A stretch of DNA of 64,000 nucleotides, from the NCBI GenBank assembly GCA_006538405.1, contig BJKQ01000009.1, positions 124,001 to 188,000 on the forward strand. The letters are read 5' to 3'. Below the pieces are notes generated by a model. It searched no databases and was not told where the DNA came from. It worked only from the letters and a program-made list of their open reading frames with translations. Position 1 is the first letter of the stretch. The number at the start of each line of letters is the position of its first letter. Shown piece after piece: positions 55,981 through 64,000 of the stretch. Made by a program: the position numbers and the translations under genes. The stretch comes from Hansfordia pulvinata. Its lineage: Eukaryota > Ascomycota > Sordariomycetes > Xylariales.

Positions 55981-58900
55981 TTTGTGTCTTGGGGCGGTTG
56001 TGTCCGAGGAGGGAGAGGGCGGAAAGGGTGGTGTGTGTGTGTGTGTGTGTGGAGAAAAGGGGGGTTTGACGTTGACCCGGCTGCTACAGAGACCAGACAC
56101 TTGGTGATAGCTTCAAGATAGACTGCAAGGACAGCTCGACGCGACTCGACCGGGGAGTGTGCGCGTCTTTATAGCAGTATACGCTCCTCTGGCTCTTCGT
56201 CTCTCTGCCTGCCTCTGTTTCTCTCGCTGGATGCCTTACCTACTTTCCCACCTGGGCTGGCTTGCCCGTTCTCGTCAGCTCCGCTCTCCACAACAAAGAT
56301 GCCCTCCGTTCAACCCCCCTTCTGCCCAAGCCTTCCATGCGCCTCGTTCCGAGTGACAGCGCCGGCGCGATGAGCAAGGCCACCCACGCCTTGCCGTGTT
56401 AGTCAGAGAGGCCCAATCTGCGGGTGCTAGCTTCTCAGCTCGGGGGCTAGGCGCATCGGCCGCATCAGATTCGGCCTCCAGGGTCCTTGTCTGTGTGTCT
56501 GTGTCTGTGTCTGTGTCCGGCTGGCGGGTCCCCGCTGGCAGGCTGGGATCGCCGGCTTCCTCTTCGGTCGAGCCTTTTGGGCGCCTCTCTCTACTCGTAT
56601 CCGTCTCCCAAGTCGGGCGGGCGGGGCTAATCCCAAAACCTGCCCTATTTCCCGCAGCGCGCAAAGGGCCAACGGGGGGGAAGGGGGGGCTCTACCGTCT
56701 TACGCAGATCCGGCCGAATGCCATCCCGCCTCAAGACTGCTACGAGACTATACCGGCTGTCAGACGAGATGAGCTGCTGCGGCTCTTCACTTGACCCGGT
56801 CCAAGGGAACCCCACCCCACGAGGTCGGTAGGAGAGCCCGTTGCCGCGATCGAGCCGCTCTTGCTGGGTTGACCCGGTTCATGCTCCTTCTCGTGCGCCC
56901 CCCTGCTTCGGGCTTGGCTCATCAACACTCGTAGGACGGACGCCGTGGGTTTTCGAGTGGAAAGCCGAGCACCCGTGCGATCAAGATAACCACATAATAG
57001 AATGAAAGCTGAAGGAGAAAGAAGAAGGAGAGGGCTGAGGCGGTGTATGATGCTCTCGTCACGGCCAACTCGTCAAAGTGACACTCGTTGGGGGGGGGGG
57101 CTTGCACGCCCGAAAGCCCTGGAGGGAAAACGAGATCTGACCATAACGCTTGGCAGGCGCTCAGCTGACAAGGTTGAGCAGACGATGGCGTCTCCAGAGT
57201 CGCCCGACCCGAGAGGAGCGAGCCCCAGCATCCCTCTCCTCCACACCAGCTCGCTAGGGCCAGGCACGATGGCTAGCTACAGTCTAGACCGACGGCCCTG
57301 CCTCTCTGCCTGTTCACGGCTGCCGCACAGCCATCGTGACCTCCCGCAGCCGCTCTGGTCATGAGCTGTCAGCCACGGTGGGGAGTTGACTGCCCGACGC
57401 ACGTCAACATGGGCTCCCCTGTCCGCGGCACGCTGCCAAAGGCAAGCGAGTGGCCCAGTGAGTGCCCCTCCCCTGTCTGCCTGCTTGTCTGGCCACCAGT
57501 CTGTCTGCCTACCGCCCGCCAGACTGAAGCTGATCTCCTACGAGTGATACGAGTACAGCCCCGTGCGCGAGGCGCGTTGACAACAATGCATTCATCGGCA
57601 AACCTTGCTTGGGAGTGGTGGTGGTCGCCCACGGGCATCCGAAGATCGCCGTCCCACACTCTTTGGGGGCCGGGGCTGAGAAGGAGAAGCGCCCGAGCCA
57701 ATCGCGGCCTGCTTCATGGCTCGCGCCAGTCCTGACTTATTCCTCGAGGGGTCAAGCCTCATTTCACCGGGACCCCTCGCCAAGACGCCTGCGCTGTCAT
57801 CAGAGGAAAAAAAACCCAGTCACGCCAGTCACGCCGCCGTCCCTCATCACCACTGTCGCTCGCTCGATCGCGCATTGTCTGGGTGGACGTGTTTCGCCTA
57901 GCGCGGAGTCACGAGATCGTCGCTCGCCGCCCTTGCTCTCTTCTTCCTTCACTCCACGCCCTCATCGTCCCTCGAGGCGGGGACGGGATGTGAGCGAGGA
58001 GGGCGTTACCGTGCGGCGACACGGAGCACGGCAAAGATCGTCGGGTTTGGACTTGGCGGAACTCGTCCCGCCTGCGTCCACCGCCGCGCCCTTCTTTCTT
58101 TCCGCCTCCACGTGGTCTGCGCCGTGGCCTGCTCGGGTCCATCCATGCTAATGCTATTGTTCGTACAGATGGGGTTCCTGGCAGGCACGGGCTGGTCCGG
58201 TCCTTCCTCTTGTTCTTGGCACGCTTTCTCCGCTGTTGTGGTTCATCAATCCATCGCCGGGCATTGCCGTCCAGGCACCCAGCTCCATCTTGTGTCACAG
58301 TGGTTGCATCGCGTCAGCATCAGAGGTGGTCAGTCACCTACGAACGCTCCCCGCCGCCTCCCATCTCCCTGGCTCTCCATCTGCACACCCACGGCTGGCA
58401 AACACTAGCAAGAAGGCCGCGCTTGATCACTGCTGCCGGCTTGTTATTCAAGCTCCGCCCGTCGGCGAGCGTGGGACGACGAGAGAAGAGACGCGTGGTG
58501 GGCCCGTCGGTTTCCCCGGCAGCAGCCTGAAAGGTTCCAAAGCCATTCCAAGGCAGTTTTGTTAGCTTCACAAAGGCAGTCGAGTCGGGGCAGTCATCTC
58601 ACCTCAAGTCTTCGATCGGGCCAGGACATAATAGTGCACCGATAATCTCACTTCATTCACGCCACGGCCGCCCGCCGGTGATGAAGACTGGGTGGAGGCC
58701 TGACACGAACTCGTTCAATAATAAGGGCGGACCTGAACTTGACCGGGCTGCGGCAAGTCTACGAGCATCGCGCTGCTATGAGTTCCCGTCGGCCCTCGCT
58801 GTCTTGTTCGAGCATATGTCTCGGCACGTGATGGAGGGCGCGAGACAGTTATTACACATGGGGCCGACGAGCCCGATTCGGCTCGAATCTGCCCAGCCTC

Positions 58901-59547
58901 ACACCCAACCTCGTAGCAGGTCCGTCTCGCCACAGTCCGTAGGGGCAGACGAAGTCCATCTGAGTGGCAGAGCCCGCGATGCAGCATATACTCAAGGACG
59001 ATCCAACCGAAAGGTGCCCGCGCACTTTCGGGCCCCGGACGCGTGCGCGACGTGACAGTCTTCCCGCCTGCATCGGCAGCCTCGCGCTGTGAGGTGCGCG
59101 CGGCTCGCCGTCGGTTGCTCATTCGCATGTCCACTCGCTGCAATAAGAGGTAGGAAGTCAATGTAGATATGAGGGTTGAGGTGGTCCTTGCGAAGCGCGC
59201 TCGTAGGTGAGGCCAGTGTCGATCGCGAGTAGCCTCCCAATGGGAGTTCGCCGGCAGTCCTCAGCGGTTGAAGAAGAACTGCCTGAGAACGCCATCGAAA
59301 GCAGCATGGAAATGGCCGGGATGATGTGCTCATCACAATAGACGACGTTCCTGTTATTGCGCACTTGACTGTCCCTCGATCGAACATGCACATACTTGGA
59401 AACCTGGGATCTCGGGGTCCATCGTCGGAATGGGTCTATCAGGAGCCCTGATGGGATTGGACGCAGCTGGAGGCATTGCGAGGTCGTGGGCCTGCACCAG
59501 GGCTTGACGCGTTGTTCGATCTCTGTAATTCGCACCTGCTAAACAAT
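55981..59547. other. Gene desert upstream of the GPI gene
   Basis: 3.6 kb without a supported gene. Octamers TACTCGTA (56592) and TACGAGTA (57548) are present. Open frames on both strands have no domains. Confidence 0.5.
56030..56051. repeat. (GT)n microsatellite
   Basis: About eleven GT units in the likely 5' leader of the GPI protein gene. Confidence 0.92.
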
Positions 59548-59965
59548 CGCAGCGTGTATGCGTACCCCCTTTTCGTGTGAATTTACCCCCTCACCTGTTC
59601 GTTTTCCCTATGTAATACGCGCTGTAAAGTATAGATACTTCAAATTCTTCGAGGTGATGTACCTCCAGCTTTACCATTTTGCAACCCGCCCTGCTTTTAT
59701 CCCTGGCTACCAATTCGAGTGTTAAAAAGATAGGGAAAGATGTGAACCCGCGCACTCGAGGTCCAGACCTGAAGGAGGGGAGGACCCCCTGGAGGGGGAC
59801 CCCCTTCAGGTCGCCAGACCGACGTGCAAGACGCTGTTATGATTATCAGGTAGATAAAAGATACTTAGAAAAAGACCAGATTAAGTACCGGAACTTACAG
59901 CTTTTCTATAGAATACAGGGGAGGGGGTAAATTCACACGAAAGGGGGGTACGCATACACGCTGCG
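59548..59965. mobile_element. 418-bp MULE-like MITE with 51-bp terminal inverted repeats
   Basis: The left end (59548-59598) and the reverse complement of the right end (59915-59965) match at 49 of 51 positions, beginning CGCAGCGTGTATGCGTACCC. The element is flanked by a perfect 9-bp direct repeat, CTAAACAAT, at 59539-59547 and 59966-59974. Long inverted repeats with a 9-bp target duplication fit Mutator-like elements; no transposase is encoded, so it is non-autonomous. The interior is AT-richer and carries a hairpin (GACCTGAAGG at 59766 against CCTTCAGGTC at 59803). Near identity of the ends and the perfect duplication suggest recent insertion. Confidence 0.87.
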
Positions 59966-61050
59966 CTAAACAATCCCCATCCCCAACTCTCTTCACGGCC
60001 GCACCTTCCACATCCATGTTTTTCCATGTACATTACATAAGGCATGTACCTGATGGAAGTACCTACCTGCTACCACGGTACATTTACCCAAGTAGATCGT
60101 GGTGGGGTTGTCAGGTTGTTCGGACATGCTCAAACGCTTCCAGTCATTCGGCCAGCTGATCCGATGTAGCCGCTGCCCACCTCAGAAATCCATCACCACT
60201 GCTCCCTTTGGCATGAATTTATGCGTCTTTCTCCCGGACCGTCTGTCAGCCCTACTCTGAGAGAAGTCCAATCTCTTCCTCCACGCCTGGCTTCAAGCAC
60301 AACGTCCAGGCGCGATACGAGCGAGTCCGCAACGGGCAGGCGCGCCAGGAGAATGGCATCCCTCCCGTCCCTCCGTCTGCCCCCCGTCCGACCTCCTCTG
60401 CCCAACCCGACACGCCCGTCAACCCCGGCCGGCATCCACCTTGCGCCCCATAATTCCCGCTCCGGATCGGCGCGTCCTGGGCCCTCACGGCCCTTGGGCA
60501 GCACGGGCAGGTGGGCAGCCCTTGCGGGGTCCACAGGTCTCGCGGCCCTGCACCTGGTCCCTGACTAACGTGTCGCGCCGGGCCCAGAAATCGACGGATC
60601 ATCGCCTGTTGGCGTGACTCGCGCATGCCCGCCGCGCCGGCACCCGTCTGACTGGCCTTCGTCTTCGGTGGACCCGCGAGCCGTGGAATGCCGTCGCCCT
60701 GTCGCAACACCGCTCTCTGCCCGGGCTGAGACAAGCTTCCAACCCCCTTGTCTTGCCCCTTGTCATGATCATCGCGGCATTGCCTCTGCGCCAGCGAGCA
60801 AACAAGACAAGGCAAGCCCCTGGAGGGAATCCGATGACGCGTTTCTCGACACGCGACGGAGCTTCATGCTACGTATGCCTGCCGCCATCTCTTCCATCCC
60901 TTGACACCACCGCCACCACCATCACCACCACCACCATTCCCTCTCTTGCACTCTCTCGTCCGTGCTGGCCGCGTGATTCGAGAGATCGACCGACTTTTCC
61001 TGCTTCATCCTGTGTCGCCACCACTGCATCTCAGCATTGGCATTTGGAAC
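59966..61050. other. Promoter and leader region of the MFS gene
   Basis: No supported gene. A CAC/CCA-rich stretch (60905-60940) precedes the ATG at 61051. Confidence 0.5.
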
Positions 61051-63023
61051 ATGGGCTCCTCAACCACAGAGACGATAGCGCCCGGCTCGTTGAGCGACAG
61101 GAGCCGCGACACACCCGAGTCAAACTACTACGATGCCGCCGCGGACCACGCCGCCGTCGACGCCCCCATTCCGGAAGGCTCGGTCCGTGATCTCTCAAGC
61201 AGGACGACGGTCCGGAATTCGTCCCGCGACAGCTGCAGCATGAGGGGCGACAATGACGGCGACCAGGACGACAACGATCAAGACGTCCCGAGTACCCGAT
61301 CGGCCTCAAACTCTGGCTCGTCATTTTCTCACTGTACCTGTCCGTCTTCCTCGTGGCCCTCGACCAGACGATCCTGGCGCCGGCGCTGGGCGCCATCACG
61401 GCCGAGTTTGGGACGGTCCGCGACATTGGCTGGTACGGCGCCTCGTTCCTGCTAACGACGACGGCCATGCAGCCTCTTTACGGCACCATCTACCGCATCT
61501 TTGATGTCAAGCTGGCCTACCTTGGAGCCATCGCCGTATTTGAGCTCGGTAGCCTCGTCTCCGCCGTCGCTCCGACGTCCACGGCCTTCATCGTTGGCCG
61601 CGCCATCGCCGGCATCGGCAGCGCCGGTCTCTTCTCCGGCTCCATCGTCATCCTGTCCTACTCGGTGCCCCTGCACCGCCGCCCCGTCATGTTCGGTCTG
61701 TTCGGTGCCGTTTGGGGCGTCGCCTCAGTCGCCGGCCCTTTGCTGGGGGGTGCCTTTACAGATCGGCTGACCTGGCGCTGGTGTTTCTATGTTCGTCATC
61801 ATCTGGCGTGCCCCCTTGTCTTGCCACGAGACTTTGCTGACGAGTGAATAGATCAACCTTCCCATTGGAGGCGCGTCCATGGTCGCCATCTTCCTCCTCC
61901 TCCACATCAAGCAGGCCGACAGCAACCCCTTGCGTCTGAGCTTCGGCCGGCGTCTACTGCAGCTCGATCTGCTGGGCGCCGCCGTCCTGATCCCGGCCAT
62001 CGTCATGCTGCTGTTGGCGCTGGAGTGGGGAGGAGCAACGCTGCCCTGGTCCGACCCGCGCATCGTCGGCCTGCTGGTCGGCAGCGGCGCGGCGGCTTTG
62101 TTGTTTGCGGGCGTCGAGATGAGCGGTGGCGAGCACTCCATGCTCCCCCCTGGCTTCTTCACCGACCGCGACGTCTTGTGCTCCATGCTCTATAGTTTCT
62201 TCTTCGGCTGCTCCTTCTTTCCCCTCGTCTACTACGTCTCGCTGTACTTCCAGGCCGTCTTCGGCGACTCGGCCGTCCAGGCAGGTATCAAACAGCTACC
62301 CATGCTCATCGCCGTCGTCATCTCCTCTATCGCCTCGGGCGCCATCATCACCGCATCAGGCTATTACAATCCCGTCATCCTCGTGGAGGTGGCCATGTCC
62401 GCCGCGGGCGCCGGGCTCATCACCACCTTCACCCTCGACACGCCCACCGCTCACTGGTTCGGCTACCAGGTGCTGGCAGGCCTGGGCACGGGCATCGGCT
62501 TTCAGGCGGGCGTCATCGTCGTGCAGAACGTCGTGCCCCCCTCCCTCGTCGCCCAGGGCACCGCCTGTGTCCAGTTCTTCCAGCAGCTGGGTGGCGCCGT
62601 CAGCATCGCCGCCGCGCAGACGCTGTTCCAGAATGGCGTCGTCGAGGGCGTCCGCGGGCTGGGGATAGTAGAGGGGCCCTCGACCCTGCCGTCGTCATCA
62701 ATACGGGCGCCAGCCAGATTCCCGCTACCCTGGGCCGCTTGGGCCGCTCGGACCTCGTCCGCCCCGTCCTTGCTGCCTACCTGGGCGGGCTCCGCCAGAC
62801 CTACTACCTGTCCACCGTCGGTGCATGTCTGGCATTTGTCTGCGCCCTGGGCCTGCGGTGGAAGCGGATCGCGAAGCAACCGCCGCCGCCCCAGCAGCGG
62901 CAGGGCTCGCAACGAGGCCAAGCTCACGGCGACAGCGGAGAAGACTGCGCCTCGTCGGTTGTGGAAGCTGCAGAAGAGAAGGGTCCTGGTCGGCACGTGA
63001 ACACGCCGGGCAGTTGCTGCTGA
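61051..63023 (+). CDS. MFS drug:H+ antiporter (DHA2, 14-TM type), two frame breaks
   Basis: An acidic N-terminus (about 80 residues from 61051) leads to a DHA2-family transporter. Signature segments are LVALDQTILAPALGAI, GWYGASFLLTTTAMQPLYG, the antiporter motif C GVASVAGPLLGG, and WRWCFY|INLPIGG across a 61-nt intron (61791-61851). Late segments are AGIKQLPMLIAVVISS, LAGLGTGIGFQAGV and YYLSTVGACLAFVCALGL. Fungal members export toxins, antifungals or metabolites; no biosynthetic genes adjoin it, so general efflux is likelier. The frame steps back one base near 61287-61289 (CCC, before EYPIGLKLW) and again near 62673-62679 (GGGGCCC, before DPAVVINTGASQIP). In the unshifted frame the protein would end at 62998-63000 with an unrelated tail. 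An intron of about 110 nt with weak sites (GTCCGT...CCCGAG) could explain the first break but not the second. Confidence 0.88.
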
Positions 63024-64000
63024 GGCACTCGCTTCTGCAAAGCTAAAGGAAAGTGGCCAAAAGGTTGTCAAGGAACCGCGCATCCGGGCCAGAACAGTAC
63101 CAAGCGCCACTTGGTCCAAAGAGTCGGATCGCCACCTTTCAGATACCATGTATAGAACTTGCCATTGTCTTTGTAGTAACCGCTTAAGGTTGGCGTCAAG
63201 TTCCAGCTTTCACTTTGCGTGGGCCGAGATGGCTAGCCTCGTTAAAGCTCGTGCGACCTTCCTCGCGATGAGGGAAGCCTTGAGCAGCGAGCAACGAGTA
63301 CTTTATCAGGCAGCCTGCGTTCAACCAGACTGGGAGGTTATTCGACATCACCCACGCTAACGAGGATGTGTGGAAGAGTCGAAGCAAGACCATCAGAATA
63401 ATTCGTTGGCGCGCCGCCGCAGGGCTTGTTACGGGGTGCCACCCGTGGCGTCCACACAGGGGAGTTGTCGTGCGCGATTGCTCACTGCCTCCTCGGCATC
63501 CCTTGCCCAGGCCACATGAAACCGTCAAATTTCTAGATTCTTAACCCTCGGCGACGATCTATAGATGTCATCACCCTCAGCGACGATCCATAAATGTCAT
63601 CACCCTCGGCGACGAGCTGTACACCACTGTCCGACTCGCCGAATCCCACTCGCACTCTGCGGCCACGGCCGCTATCCCCAAGCATCCCCGGTGGCTCGGT
63701 GACCTTGAATCCATTGTCCACGTGACAAGGCGAGATGTTTTCCGCAGGGATGATTTTCATCTTTCTGTTTCACCGCGTACACGGTCATGACCTGCCGCCA
63801 TTGTCATCGGGGCTGATAACCGTCTGTGGCCACTACTCGTGCATGTACCCCGGCCGAATCATCTGGACCCTCTGGCCACCCGCGCGTGTCGGTTTCCATC
63901 AACAAGGATAGGTCGCGTGGCGCTTCCGCACCAGCGTGGCGACGAATTTGCGGCTTAGTAGCAATTTTTCAAAGTTTAGGTTCTGGGGGACCGGGTAGGA
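63024..64000. other. 3' flank of the MFS gene to window end
   Basis: No supported gene. It includes a short tandem repeat (63544-63618) overlapping a 75-codon minus-strand frame (63760-63533) whose composition looks somewhat coding but which matches nothing I recognise. Confidence 0.45.
63544..63618. repeat. 29-bp tandem repeat, about 2.6 copies
   Basis: Copies start at 63544, 63573 and 63602 with ACCCTCGGCGACGA or a one-base variant, each full unit ending GTCATC. Period 29 would shift frame at every copy if translated. Confidence 0.8.

Noticed and set aside
59679..59930. 83-codon frame inside the MITE as a transposase fragment
   Set aside because: Too short, spans the internal hairpin and right inverted repeat, and has no DDE-type motif.
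2614..63023. Programmed -1 ribosomal frameshifting as cause of the frame breaks
   Set aside because: Sites lack in-phase X-XXY-YYZ slippery heptamers (the amidohydrolase G run is the only near case), the families are unrelated and not known for it, and a missing base explains all six more simply.

Overview
This window is nuclear DNA from a filamentous ascomycete (Pezizomycotina), most likely a Sordariomycete. The evidence is GC-rich, split genes with short introns (about 50-140 nt, mostly GTRAGT donors and CTRAY-type branch sites), plus families typical of these fungi: a velvet factor, a PTH11-like rhodopsin-domain membrane protein, a DUF6536 membrane protein, a DUF7025 AAA ATPase, GH81 and GH105 glycosidases and a GPI-anchored Cys-rich wall protein. 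I see no bacterial, viral or organellar sequence.

Layout: 0.3-1.4 kb Fax/GST-fold protein (+); 2.6-4.0 kb secreted amidohydrolase with a broken frame (+); 5.2-8.2 kb AAA+ ATPase (+); 9.0-9.5 kb hotdog thioesterase (+); a 6.5 kb gene-poor stretch; 16.1-17.6 kb velvet regulator with a GC-AG intron (+); 20.0-21.8 kb CobW/ZNG1 metal GTPase (+); 22.1-23.5 kb glyoxalase I (-); 23.9-26.7 kb DUF6536 protein (-); 29.6-30.6 kb secreted orphan (+); 31.5-33.4 kb vacuolar Ca2+/H+ exchanger (-); a gene-poor stretch; 37.1-40.1 kb GH81 endo-1,3-beta-glucanase (-); 42.2-43.1 kb telomere protein Stn1 (-); 43.7-44.7 kb DNAJC9-like J protein (-); 45.4-46.0 kb RibD-type deaminase (+); tRNA-Lys(CTT) and tRNA-Ala(AGC); 46.9-48.3 kb rhodopsin-domain protein (-); a 4.7 kb gene desert; 53.1-54.5 kb GH105 hydrolase (+); 55.2-56.0 kb GPI protein (-); a second desert holding a 418-bp MULE-like MITE; 61.1-63.0 kb MFS transporter (+).

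The genes are a mixed housekeeping and accessory set, not a pathway cluster: there is no PKS, NRPS, terpene cyclase or other biosynthetic core gene. Recurring themes are metal and ion handling (CobW, Ca2+/H+ exchanger), cell-wall or plant-polysaccharide enzymes (GH81, GH105) and surface proteins.

Four observations deserve attention. (1) Five genes are interrupted where the reading frame always steps back by one base, mostly at G/C homopolymers; this looks like a systematic one-base undercall in the assembly, or else several decaying genes. (2) A complete small inverted-repeat transposon with a 9-bp target duplication is present. (3) The octamer TACGAGTA/TACTCGTA occurs at least 15 times, only between genes. 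(4) The velvet gene needs a non-canonical GC-AG intron to keep its conserved core.
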